A stretch of 17,501 nt of DNA from Pseudomonadota bacterium (GCA_023386765.1 JAEWJD010000087.1:1-17501), one strand, 5' to 3'. Shown: positions 7,315-16,436, numbered from the stretch's first letter. Notes: generated by a model from the letters alone, not told the origin. Translations and numbers: made by a program.

Positions 7315-8399
7315 GCGCGCCGGCTGACCGTGCGGTAGCCGGGCTGCAGGTCTACATCGTGGGCGGCGCGGTGCGGGATGAGCTGCTGGGCCGTCCCGCC
7401 GGCGACCGCGATTGGGTCGTGGTGGGGGCGACGCCGCAGGAAATGACGCGGCGTGGCTTCATCCCGGTGGGCGGGGACTTTCCGGTGTTTCTGCACCCCC
7501 GGACCAAGGAGGAGTACGCGCTGGCGCGTACCGAACGCAAGTCGGGGCGCGGCTACAAGGGATTTACGTTCTATACCGGCACCGACGTCACGCTGGAGCA
7601 GGATCTGCGCCGGCGCGATTTCACCATCAATGCCATGGCGCGCAGCCCGGCGGGCGAACTGATCGATCCCCTGGACGGTCAGGCGGACCTGCGGGCACGC
7701 TGCTTTCGCCATGTCGGCGAGGCCTTTGCCGAGGACCCCGTGCGTATCCTCAGGCTGGGCCGTTTTGCGGCCCGCTTTACCGATTTCGCCGTGGCCGCCG
7801 ACACCCTGGCGCTGTGCCGCCGGATGGTGGACGAGGGCGAGGTCGATGCGCTCGTGCCCGAGCGGGTCTGGAAGGAGCTGTCGCGCGGCCTCATGGAGGC
7901 CCAGCCGGCACGCATGCTGCAGCTTTGGGAGGCGGTCGGGGCCCTGGCGCGCGTGATGCCCGAACTGGAGCAGGCCGGCCAGGTCGGCACCGATCTGGAT
8001 CATGCGGCGCGCCTGGGGCTGCCCCTGGCGGGACGGTATGCCTTGTTGTGCCGCCTGAGCCCGCAGCGCGATGCCCTGGCTGCGCGCTTGCGCGTGCCGT
8101 CCGAATGCGCCGACCAGGCCCGTCTGTTGCCGTTGTGGCTGCAGGCCCAGCCGGTGCAGGATGCCGAGTCGGCGCTGGCCGTGATCGAGCGTTGCGACGG
8201 CTTGCGCAAGCCCGAGCGTTTCATGGCGCTGGCGCAGGCTGCCGGTGTGGTCAGCAGCGTGGATGCGCCGCGCTGGGAGGCCGCCTTGGCGGCGGTGCGC
8301 GGGGTGGACGCCGGCGCCATCGCCAAAACCTGCGCGGGCGAGCCGGCGCGTATCAAGGCGGCCTTGCGCCAGGCACGCCTGGCGGCGTTGGGCGCCTGA
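7311..8399 (+). CDS. cca: CCA-adding tRNA nucleotidyltransferase, short form
   Basis: This 362-aa enzyme adds or repairs the 3' CCA of tRNAs without a nucleic-acid template. The class II polymerase head is intact: [13 protein letters not shown] (15-27), the metal-binding pair in GDRDW (D32, D34), [26 protein letters not shown] (about 100-112), and [18 protein letters not shown] (about 138-155). Bacterial relatives such as the E. coli enzyme (412 aa) carry an HD phosphohydrolase domain after about residue 220. Here the corresponding region ([24 protein letters not shown]) retains the framing residues but no His-Asp pair, and about 50 residues are missing. The ATG overlaps the slt stop (ATGA), so the two genes are translationally coupled. 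Confidence 0.95.
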   Translation: MSAPADRAVAGLQVYIVGGAVRDELLGRPAGDRDWVVVGATPQEMTRRGFIPVGGDFPVFLHPRTKEEYALARTERKSGRGYKGFTFYTGTDVTLEQDLRRRDFTINAMARSPAGELIDPLDGQADLRARCFRHVGEAFAEDPVRILRLGRFAARFTDFAVAADTLALCRRMVDEGEVDALVPERVWKELSRGLMEAQPARMLQLWEAVGALARVMPELEQAGQVGTDLDHAARLGLPLAGRYALLCRLSPQRDALAARLRVPSECADQARLLPLWLQAQPVQDAESALAVIERCDGLRKPERFMALAQAAGVVSSVDAPRWEAALAAVRGVDAGAIAKTCAGEPARIKAALRQARLAALGA

Positions 8400-8418
8400 A
8401 GCGCCGCTTGGCGCCAAC
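8387..8418. terminator. Possible bidirectional hairpin between convergent cca and midA
   Basis: GTTGGGCGCC (8387-8396) and GGCGCCAAC (8410-8418) form a GC-rich imperfect inverted repeat with one bulged G, spanning the cca stop. It lies between two converging genes but has no T-run on either side, so termination activity is uncertain. Confidence 0.3.
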
Positions 8419-8426
8419 GGGTCGCG

Positions 8427-9605
8427 CTACAGGGTCGCGCGGCGGTCGCCGCGTGCAAAGCCCACCGAATCGCAAGGCACGCCGCGTCCCAGCGCCATCA
8501 CCTTGAACAGTTCGCCCATCTCGGCTTCCGACAAGAGCTTCTGTACCGGCGCGACCGTCTGTGCATAGTGGCGCGTATCTGCCGGATCCAGGCGCGTCAG
8601 CATCTCCAGCAGGCCGGCATTCATGAGAAAGCGTGCCTGCGAGGTGTAGCCCAGGACTTCCAGGCCGCCATCGAGTGCCGCATCGGCGATGGCAGTGAAG
8701 TCCACGTGGCCGGTGATGTCCTGCATCCCGGGGGCGACGAACGGATCGGCATGGGCATGGTGGCGCAGATGGCACATCAGCGTGCCGGTGGCGCGCTGCG
8801 GGTGGTAGTACTCGTGGCGGGGAAAGCCGTAATCGATCAACAGGGCCGCGCCGCGCTTGAGCCAGCGGCCCATCTCGCGCACCCAGGCCTCGGCCTGTAG
8901 ATTGATTTCGGAGACATAGCCCGGCAGCGGGGGCATGCGGGCAGCCAGTGCATCGGTCAGGTCCGGTCCGGCCGGGCGGTCGACCCAGATGAAGCCGTTC
9001 TGCCAACTGACGCCACGCTCCTGCAGTTGCCCCTGCTCGTCATAGCGGAACAGGCGCAGCGGCATGGCGTCCAGCACTTCGTTGGCCAGCACGACGCCTT
9101 CAAATGCTTCGGGCAGGGCATCGAGCCATTGGACGCGCGCGCCCAGCGGCGCGAGGCGCGCCTGCTGGCGGGCGCGCAGGTCGGTCGAGATTTCGACGAT
9201 GCGATAGGTGCAGGGCAGCCCCAGCCGGTCCAGTTCGGCGAGCACGCCTTCGGCCAGCGCACCGGTGCCGGCGCCGAACTCCAGCACTTCGGCCGTGCCG
9301 GTGGCCTGCAGCCATTGGGCGACCTGGTGGGCGACGGTATGGGCGAAGAGGGGGCTGAGCTCGGGCGCGGTGACGAAGTCGCCGGCGGGCAGGGCGGCCG
9401 AGGTGGTATTGCTGGCCAGCTTGACGGCACCTGCGGTGTAGTAACCCAGGCCGGGTGCATAGAGCGCCTGGGCCATCCACGCTTCGAACGGCAGCCAGCC
9501 GTTGCAGGTGTCGATGTGGGCACGCAAGTGCTCGGTGACGGCGGCGCTGTGGGCGCGGGCCGCGGGATCGAGTTCAGGCAAAGAAGAAGGGCGGGTCGGT
9601 TGCAT
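8427..9605 (-). CDS. MidA/NDUFAF7-family class I SAM-dependent methyltransferase (DUF185)
   Basis: This 392-aa protein shows the N-terminal family segment GWLPFEAWMAQALYAPGLGYYTAG (about 35-58), DFVTAPELSPLFAHTVAHQVAQ, the SAM-binding loop VLEFGAGTGALAEGVL (about 108-123), VLANEVLDAMPLRLFRY (about 170-186) and LLIDYGFPRHEYYHPQR (about 255-271). These define the MidA/NDUFAF7 family. The mitochondrial member methylates an arginine of complex I. The bacterial substrate is not established, so I give no gene symbol. ATG 9605 is followed directly by family sequence. An upstream 14-bp tandem repeat occupies most of the 89-bp gap to rhlE, which lies upstream on the same strand. Confidence 0.92.
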   Translation of the reverse strand: MQPTRPSSLPELDPAARAHSAAVTEHLRAHIDTCNGWLPFEAWMAQALYAPGLGYYTAGAVKLASNTTSAALPAGDFVTAPELSPLFAHTVAHQVAQWLQATGTAEVLEFGAGTGALAEGVLAELDRLGLPCTYRIVEISTDLRARQQARLAPLGARVQWLDALPEAFEGVVLANEVLDAMPLRLFRYDEQGQLQERGVSWQNGFIWVDRPAGPDLTDALAARMPPLPGYVSEINLQAEAWVREMGRWLKRGAALLIDYGFPRHEYYHPQRATGTLMCHLRHHAHADPFVAPGMQDITGHVDFTAIADAALDGGLEVLGYTSQARFLMNAGLLEMLTRLDPADTRHYAQTVAPVQKLLSEAEMGELFKVMALGRGVPCDSVGFARGDRRATL

Positions 9606-9640
9606 GGGCGTATTTTCCCATGACCCGAGCCCGCCCTGTT

Positions 9641-9687
9641 GTACTACGCCGGTGGTACTACGCCGGTGGTACTACGCCGGCAGTACT
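9641..9687. repeat. Three tandem copies of a 14-bp repeat upstream of midA
   Basis: The unit GTACTACGCCGGTG occurs at 9641-9654 and 9655-9668, then as GTACTACGCCGGCA at 9669-9682, followed by a partial GTACT. It fills about half of the 89-bp gap between the rhlE stop and the midA start. Each unit holds a GTAC palindrome. It is outside coding sequence as annotated. Confidence 0.9.
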
Positions 9688-9694
9688 GGCTGGT

Positions 9695-11380
<1,686 letters not shown>

Positions 11381-11644
11381 GACTTTTCCTTGCCGCTCAC
11401 GGCGGCGCAGGTGCGAGGAGACGGGCGGATAAAAGGCCGGTTCCAGGCAACGGTTGATGGAAGCATCGTGCCGACCGAATCAACCGTGCGCGTGGTGCAG
11501 GCGACAGAACGGCCTGCGGGGCGAAAGGAAAGAGGTCAGGAAGCGATGAGGTTCGGCATAGGCCCTGTGTATACGGGCTACGACTGCGAAATCGCCTTCA
11601 ATGGCGAGGAATGAATGCCGAATCTTTTTTGTGCAGCGCAGCGA
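11381..11644. promoter_or_regulatory. Structured intergenic region between ung and rhlE (rhlE leader and/or plus-strand small RNA)
   Basis: No conventional gene lies in these 264 bp, but three successive inverted repeats do. They are ACGGTTGAT/ATCAACCGT (11450-11458 with 11479-11487, perfect 9 bp), GCAGGC/GCCTGC (11497-11502 with 11512-11517), and AGGTTCGGCAT/ATGCCGAATCT (11549-11559 with 11615-11625, 11 bp with one G·U). The last encloses two smaller hairpins and, on the plus strand, runs into TCTTTTTT (11623-11630). On the minus strand all would form part of the rhlE 5' leader. I found no convincing promoter for either strand. Confidence 0.55.
11546..11614 (+). CDS. Possible 22-aa small ORF inside the structured region
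   Basis: ATG 11546 to TGA 11614 encodes MRFGIGPVYTGYDCEIAFNGEE. AGGA (11538-11541) lies 4 nt upstream and GAGG (11532-11535) 10 nt upstream, so initiation is conceivable. The ORF sits almost exactly between the arms of the 11-bp inverted repeat: the left arm covers codons 2-5 and the right arm begins one base after the stop, followed by a T-run. It is also the tail of a long open frame antisense to rhlE, which weakens the case. No known family is recognised; treat it as a candidate only. Confidence 0.2.
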   Translation: MRFGIGPVYTGYDCEIAFNGEE

Positions 11645-12403
11645 TCATAACGCAAATTCTCCTTGTTGGGGAATTTTTTTAAAGCTGCTAGTCCAGTCAA
11701 TAGGGGTTTGACCTTGGGATTGCAGCCAGGCGTTGACCTGCGTGAAGTGACCGCAGCCCAGGAAAGGCACGGGCGGGCGGCTGGCCGACAGGGGCGAAGG
11801 ATGGTTGGCGCAGAGCACCAGATGCGGATGGCCGGTTGCCAGCAGGGCCGCCTTGGCCTGCGCGTGGGCGCCCCAGAGAAGAAAGGCCTTGGGCGCGGGG
11901 TCTGCCGCCACGCAGCGAAAGAGCGCGTCGGTGACGGTTTCCCAGCCGCGTTTGGCGTGCGAGCCGGCCTGGCCGTCTTCGACCGTGAGCGAGGTGTTCA
12001 GCAGCAGCACGCCCTGGTCGACCCAGGAGCTCAGGTCGTGTCCGGGTTGGCCGCTCAGGGGATGGTCGCGGCCGATTTCCTTGAAGATATTGCGCAGGCT
12101 GGGCGGACACTTGCAGCCATCGGGTACCGAGAAAGCCAGGCCTTGTGCCTGGCCCGGACCGTGGTAGGGGTCCTGGCCCAGGATGACGACGCGGACCTGT
12201 GCCGGCGACAGGCTGTCGAGCGCACGAAAGGGCGTGGCCGGATAGACGACGGCACCGGCGGCCAGGCGCGCCTCGACATGGGCGCTGACGCGTTGCAGCG
12301 CCTCGCTGACGGCTGGCTCGCGCAGGGCCGGGGCCCAGGCCTGGGGCAGGGCGGCGCTCTGGGCGGCCAGGGTGTCGGGGAGCAGGCGGTTGTCGGGCGT
12401 CAT
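11645..12403 (-). CDS. ung: Uracil-DNA glycosylase, family 1
   Basis: This 252-aa enzyme excises uracil from DNA as the first step of base-excision repair. Family-1 signatures are present: VVILGQDPYHGPGQAQGLAFSV with catalytic Asp, PPSLRNIFKEI, GVLLLNTSLTV, FLLWGAHAQ and the leucine-loop motif HPSPLSA, followed by FLGCGHFTQVNAWL. The N-terminal about 45 residues (TPDNRLLPDTLAAQSAALPQAW) are variable. ATG 12403 was chosen because it lies 4 nt after the mtnN stop; the upstream in-frame extension to 12673 is the shadow of mtnN in another frame. Immediate spacing implies co-transcription with mtnN. Confidence 0.96.
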   Translation of the reverse strand: MTPDNRLLPDTLAAQSAALPQAWAPALREPAVSEALQRVSAHVEARLAAGAVVYPATPFRALDSLSPAQVRVVILGQDPYHGPGQAQGLAFSVPDGCKCPPSLRNIFKEIGRDHPLSGQPGHDLSSWVDQGVLLLNTSLTVEDGQAGSHAKRGWETVTDALFRCVAADPAPKAFLLWGAHAQAKAALLATGHPHLVLCANHPSPLSASRPPVPFLGCGHFTQVNAWLQSQGQTPIDWTSSFKKIPQQGEFAL

Positions 12404-12407
12404 GGCG

Positions 12408-13166
12408 TCATTGTGGCATAGGGCAGGGGCTGTCTGCCGCCGCCTGGCGGCGCAGGAAATCCTGCAGGATGCCATGCGAATAGACGCTCGCCACCTCGCG
12501 TAGAAAACGCAGGAAATCCTGTTCGGCTTGCGCATCGGCATGGTCGGAAATGGTGCGCAACACGGCCCACGGCACGCCGAACTCATGACAAACCTGGGCC
12601 ACGGCTGCGCCTTCCATTTCGACGCACAGCGCATCGGGCAGGCGCTCGCGCAATTCATGGCCGGTGCCGGCATCGCCCACGAAACGGTCGCCAGTCAAGA
12701 TGAGGCCGCGATGCACGCGGCTGTCGCGCGCGGCCAGGAAGTGCCGGGCGCTGGCCTGCAACTGCTCGCTCAGGATGGGGTCGGCGGGTAGCCGGTCCAC
12801 TCCCAGCAGCGGTAATTCATGGCGGGCGAACAACGGGCGCGCATCCATGTCGTGCTGCAGGGCCTGGCTGCCGATCACGACATCGCCTACGCGGACATCG
12901 CGATGCAACCCGCCGGCCACGCCGGTGAAGATCACGCGGCCTACGCCAAAACGCTGCAGCAGCGTGGCGGTGGTGGCGGCCGCGGCCGCTTTGCCCACGC
13001 GCGTCAGGGCGATCACGCAGGGCTGACCGTGCAGGGTGCCCTGATGAAAATCGCGCAGACCGATGCGGTGGACCTGCGCGCCCGGATCGAGGGCGGCGAT
13101 CAGGTCACGGATTTCGTCGGCCAGCGCGGCCAGGATGCCAAGGGGGGCGATGGTGTTCTCCTTCAA
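12408..13166 (-). CDS. mtnN: 5'-methylthioadenosine/S-adenosylhomocysteine nucleosidase
   Basis: This protein of about 252 aa cleaves the glycosidic bond of MTA and SAH, clearing by-products of SAM metabolism. Family sequence starts at LGILAALADEIRDL. RVGKAAAAATTATLLQRF, VIFTGVAGGLHRDVRVGDVVIG, the purine/ribose-site CVEMEGAAVAQVC and the catalytic-Asp motif RTISDHAD follow. The start is unusual. TTG 13166 overlaps the LysR gene stop (TTGA), but the only good Shine-Dalgarno, AAGGAG (13163-13158), lies after it and would serve an ATC codon at 13151-13149. There is no ATG or GTG near. It sits between the LysR gene and ung, tightly linked to both. Confidence 0.93.
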   Translation of the reverse strand: MKENTIAPLGILAALADEIRDLIAALDPGAQVHRIGLRDFHQGTLHGQPCVIALTRVGKAAAAATTATLLQRFGVGRVIFTGVAGGLHRDVRVGDVVIGSQALQHDMDARPLFARHELPLLGVDRLPADPILSEQLQASARHFLAARDSRVHRGLILTGDRFVGDAGTGHELRERLPDALCVEMEGAAVAQVCHEFGVPWAVLRTISDHADAQAEQDFLRFLREVASVYSHGILQDFLRRQAAADSPCPMPQ

Positions 13167-14035
13167 GGGCGGTGCAGCAGTTCCTGCATGCGTTCCTGCA
13201 CCCAGAGGGCCGCAGGGCCGGCAATACTGCCCTGGCGCCAGAGTGCGCGCAAGCCGACCGGGGGAAGCACCAGCTCGGCGCAGCGGATCTGGCGCAGATC
13301 GCCACGGTAGCCCCGGTATTCGGCGATGTTCAGGGGCAGGATGGCCCAGCCGAGGTTGTCCGCCACCATGGCGGCGATGTTGTAGAAGCTGTCGGCGCGC
13401 CAGGTGCTGGGGCTGAGGATCATGTCGCTGCGGTCATCCATGTGCATCACCAGCTGGCGATGGCGCGCCAGGTCCTGTACCCGCAAGCCGGGCTGATGCG
13501 CCAGCGGATGGCGCCGGCCGACATAGATGGCCTGTTCCACGCTGCCCAGATGGCGGTAGGCGAAGGTCGGCGCCGGCTCGCCACGGTCGAAATGCATGGC
13601 CAGGCTGGCACGTCCCTGGAGCACATAGCCGGCCACTTCGCTGGCTGTGCCCGAGAGCAGCGTCAACTCCAGGCTGGGGTGGCGTTGCGACAGTTCGTTG
13701 AGCAAGGTGTCCAGCACGGCGTCGGGCAAGGCCTCGTCGATGGCCAGGGCGAGCCGGGCCTGGGCCCCGGTGGACAGGGCCAGCGCGCGCTGATGCAAGC
13801 CGGCGGCCTGGCGCAGCAGTTCACGCGCCTCCCGCAGCAGGACCTGGCCGGCTTCGGTCAGGGCGGGGCTGCGGGGGCGGCGGTCGAACAGTTCTATGCC
13901 CAGGTCGGCCTCGAGCAGCCCGATGGAGGTGCTGATCGCCGATTGCGCGCGGCCCAGCTGGCGTGCTGCGGCCGAGAAAGAGCCGGTCTCGGCTGCCGCC
14001 ACGAAGTGGCGCATCTGTTCCAGCGTCCAGTGCAT
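13163..14035 (-). CDS. LysR-type transcriptional regulator
   Basis: This regulator of about 290 aa has an N-terminal winged HTH (LEQMRHFVAAAETGSFSAAARQLGRAQSAISTSIGLLEADLGIELFDRRPRSPALTEAGQVLLREA, about residues 4-68). A linker helix and a periplasmic-binding-protein-like effector domain follow. The effector is unknown. I prefer ATG 14035 (MHWTLEQ) to ATG 14047 (MDKAMHW): 14035 has GGAT 7 nt upstream and fits the usual LTTR N-terminus, while 14047 has no Shine-Dalgarno and lies within a palindromic operator-like site. It is divergent from the MFS exporter, its likely target, and its stop overlaps mtnN. Confidence 0.93.
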   Translation of the reverse strand: MHWTLEQMRHFVAAAETGSFSAAARQLGRAQSAISTSIGLLEADLGIELFDRRPRSPALTEAGQVLLREARELLRQAAGLHQRALALSTGAQARLALAIDEALPDAVLDTLLNELSQRHPSLELTLLSGTASEVAGYVLQGRASLAMHFDRGEPAPTFAYRHLGSVEQAIYVGRRHPLAHQPGLRVQDLARHRQLVMHMDDRSDMILSPSTWRADSFYNIAAMVADNLGWAILPLNIAEYRGYRGDLRQIRCAELVLPPVGLRALWRQGSIAGPAALWVQERMQELLHRP

Positions 14036-14041
14036 GGCTTT

Positions 14042-14064
14042 ATCCATCTATTTTATTGATGGAT
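14042..14064. promoter_or_regulatory. LysR-type operator: ATCCATC-N9-GATGGAT
   Basis: A perfect 7-bp dyad, ATCCATC (14042-14048) and GATGGAT (14058-14064), has a 9-bp AT-rich centre (TATTTTATT). The inner ATC-N9-GAT is the canonical LTTR recognition pattern (T-N11-A). It lies in the divergent region between the LysR gene and the exporter gene. It overlaps one of two candidate LysR start codons, which suggests autorepression or that translation begins at 14035. Confidence 0.75.
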
Positions 14065-14108
14065 TTTAACTGGTACCTGCGGCTGGATAGATGGAGAATC
14101 GCGCCACT

Positions 14109-15599
14109 ATGCTTTCTGTACCGACTTCTTCTTCTCCCGCCGCCGCGACGCCACAGCGCTGGCTGGTGCTGTTCATCGTTTCCAGCGCGTTGTTGCTCAT
14201 CGTGGTCGACATGACCGTGCTGTACACCGCCTTGCCGCGCCTGACCCATGAGCTGGGCGTATCGGCGTCGGCCAAGTTGTGGATCGTCAATATCTATGGC
14301 CTGGTGGTGGCCGGGTTGCTGCCTGGCATGGGCACGCTGGGTGATCGCCTGGGCCACAAGCGCATGTTCATGGGCGGGTTGGCGATCTTCGGCCTGGCTT
14401 CGGCGGCGGCCGCCTATGCGCCCAGCGCCGCGGCACTGATCGCCGCACGTGTGCTGCTGGCCGTGGGTGCGGCCATGATGATGCCGGCCACCCTGTCGAT
14501 CATCCGCCTGACTTTCACCGACCCGCGCGAGCGCGCCGTGGCCATCGGGGTATGGGCCTCGGTGGCCTCGGGCGGCGCGGCCATCGGGCCGGTGGTGGGC
14601 GGCATGCTGCTGGAGCATTTCTGGTGGGGGTCGGTGTTCCTGGTGAATGTGCCCATCGTGTTGCTGGCCCTGCCGCTGGCCTGGCGTTGCATCGCCCGCA
14701 GCGTGGCGCAGGTGGCCCACCCCTGGGATGTGGTCGGTTCGCTGCAGGTGATGGTGGGCCTGGTGTGTTCGGCCTATGCCCTGAAAGAGCTGGGCAAGCC
14801 TGCGCCGGCGTTGGGCGTGGCGCTGGCGACCGGGCTGGTGGGGGCGGCTTTCCTGTGGATCTTCGTGCGCCGCCAGCGCGGCATGCTCCATCCCCTGATC
14901 GACTTCAGCCTGTTTCGCAACCGTTTGTTCTGCTCGGCGGTGGCGGCGGCCGTGCTTACCACTGCCGCGCTGCTGGGCATGGAGCTGGTGCTCACCCAGC
15001 GTCTGCAACTGGTGCTGGACTACTCGCCGCTGGAGGCGGCGCTTTTCATCCTGCCGATTCCGATTGCCGCCTTCGTGGCCGGGCCGCTGGCCGGCTGGCT
15101 GCTGCCGCGTGTGGGCGAGCGGCGGCTGCTGGCGGTATCGCTGTTGCTGTCCGGGCTGGGTGCCGGCGGCTACTGGCTGGGCTATGACGGTGCCCAGGCG
15201 TTGCAGAGGCTGGCGCTGGCCTTGCTCGGGCTGGGCCTGGGGGCGGCCATGACGGCGGCTTCCAGCACCATCATGCAGAGCGCGCCGCCGGATCGCGCCG
15301 GCATGGCGGCCTCGATCGAAGAGGTTTCCTATGAGTTGGGCGGTGCGGTCGGTGTCACCGTGATGGGGTCGTTGCTGTCGGCCGTCTATGCCCGTGGCCT
15401 GCCTGATGGCACGAGTGCGCGGGTGCGCGACAGCCTGGATGAGGCGCTGGCGACGGCGCAGACCCTGCCGCTGGAGGCGGGTGCACAGCTGGCCGGACTG
15501 GCCAAGGGCGCTTTCGATGCCGGGTTTTTCGCCGTGATGGCCGGCGTGACCGCGCTGCTGCTGGGCGGCGCCCTGTTAGTGGCTTGCAATCGATCCTGA
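14109..15599 (+). CDS. MFS exporter, DHA2 family (14 TM, QacA/SmvA-like)
   Basis: This drug:H+ antiporter of about 496 aa has 14 predicted membrane helices. Helix 1 contains the DHA2-typical LLLIVVDMTVLYTALPRL with its membrane-embedded Asp. Motif A is seen as GTLGDRLGHKRMFMGG (about 75-90). Motif C-like GGAAIGPVVGGMLLEHFWWGSVFLVNVPI follows helix 5. A terminal SIEEVSYELGGAVGVTVMGSLLSAVYA segment precedes the last helices. These features resemble QacA/SmvA exporters of cationic biocides; the substrate here is not known. ATG 14109 has GGAG 12 nt upstream; ATG 14091 is an alternative adding six residues. It is divergent from the LysR gene and shares its operator region. Its last 24 bp overlap the convergent AraC gene. 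Confidence 0.94.
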   Translation: MLSVPTSSSPAAATPQRWLVLFIVSSALLLIVVDMTVLYTALPRLTHELGVSASAKLWIVNIYGLVVAGLLPGMGTLGDRLGHKRMFMGGLAIFGLASAAAAYAPSAAALIAARVLLAVGAAMMMPATLSIIRLTFTDPRERAVAIGVWASVASGGAAIGPVVGGMLLEHFWWGSVFLVNVPIVLLALPLAWRCIARSVAQVAHPWDVVGSLQVMVGLVCSAYALKELGKPAPALGVALATGLVGAAFLWIFVRRQRGMLHPLIDFSLFRNRLFCSAVAAAVLTTAALLGMELVLTQRLQLVLDYSPLEAALFILPIPIAAFVAGPLAGWLLPRVGERRLLAVSLLLSGLGAGGYWLGYDGAQALQRLALALLGLGLGAAMTAASSTIMQSAPPDRAGMAASIEEVSYELGGAVGVTVMGSLLSAVYARGLPDGTSARVRDSLDEALATAQTLPLEAGAQLAGLAKGAFDAGFFAVMAGVTALLLGGALLVACNRS

Positions 15600-16403
15600 G
15601 GGCGTCAGCAGCGTCGCCGCGGGAGGGCCGGCCATATACCGGCTGGGCGTCACCCCGAACTGTTCACGGAAACTGCCGATGAAGGCGCTGGTGCTTTCGT
15701 AACCCACCGCGAGCGCCACCTGCGTGACGGCCTCGCCCTGCGCCAGCAATTCCAGTGCGCACAGCATGCGCGCCTGGGTGCGCCATTGCCCCAGCGTGAC
15801 GCCGGTCTCGGCCCGGAAGCGACGCATCAAGGTGCGTGGCGACATCGCCAGAGCCTGGGCCCAGGCCTCGATGCCGCGCGCGTCATCGGGCGTTTCCAGC
15901 AAAGTGGTAGCCAGTTGCAGCAGGCGCTCGTCCTGAGGCAGGGGTAATGACAGGCCGCCGGCGGGATCCAGCGCCAGCTCAGCCACCAGCAGCTCGAACA
16001 GGCGGCGCGCATGCAGGTCATCCAGGCGGGCCGGCAGGCCGGTGGCCAGCCGCAGGAACAAGGCCTCGGTCAGCGGGGTCGTGCGCCAGCCGTGCGTGGT
16101 GGCGGGCAGGGTCTGGCAGGCCTGTGCCCGCACGAACAGGCAGGTGCCGCGTGCACGGCCGAACCAGCGTGCTTGCAGCGGCATGCCGGGGGGAATCCAG
16201 GCCAGGCGGCCCGGAGTCAATGAATCGAAACCCTGGCCGCACTGTAGCGACAGCAGACCCTCCTGGACCAGCAGCAACATGCCATCGATGTGCGAATGCG
16301 GAGGCACGGCAATGCCGCGCGGCTCGCGTTCGCGCAACAGGATGTGGGGATCCAGCAACCAGTGCGGATCCGGTGCGGCAGGAGGATTGGCAGCTTTGAG
16401 CAA
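15576..16403 (-). CDS. AraC-family transcriptional regulator with cupin-like sensor domain
   Basis: This 275-aa protein has an N-terminal cupin-type domain (PPHSHIDGMLLLVQEGLLSLQCG, LTPGRLAWIPPGMPLQARWFG). The C-terminal AraC double HTH (about 175-255) contains IEAWAQALAMSPRTLMRRFRAETGVTLGQW, then ALELLAQGEAVTQVALAVGYESTSAFIGSFREQFGVTPSRY. The start is TTG 16403. An in-frame TAA lies 7 codons upstream and no ATG or GTG occurs between, so TTG is the earliest canonical start and it has no clear Shine-Dalgarno. Its 3' end overlaps the MFS gene by 24 bp. Target is unknown; the adjacent exporter is a candidate. It shares the divergent region holding the Fur box, so Fur could affect it too. Confidence 0.92.
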   Translation of the reverse strand: MLKAANPPAAPDPHWLLDPHILLREREPRGIAVPPHSHIDGMLLLVQEGLLSLQCGQGFDSLTPGRLAWIPPGMPLQARWFGRARGTCLFVRAQACQTLPATTHGWRTTPLTEALFLRLATGLPARLDDLHARRLFELLVAELALDPAGGLSLPLPQDERLLQLATTLLETPDDARGIEAWAQALAMSPRTLMRRFRAETGVTLGQWRTQARMLCALELLAQGEAVTQVALAVGYESTSAFIGSFREQFGVTPSRYMAGPPAATLLTPSGSIASH

Positions 16404-16436
16404 ATTGATGACGGCTTTTCGTTAGCGCTCGTTGAT

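Noticed and set aside
7221..8417. 398-codon minus-strand frame opposite cca
   Set aside because: It is a shadow of cca; no motif is recognised.
14040..15008. 322-codon minus-strand frame opposite the MFS gene
   Set aside because: Composition is Gln/His/Arg-rich as expected for the reverse complement of membrane-helix codons, and there is no family signature.
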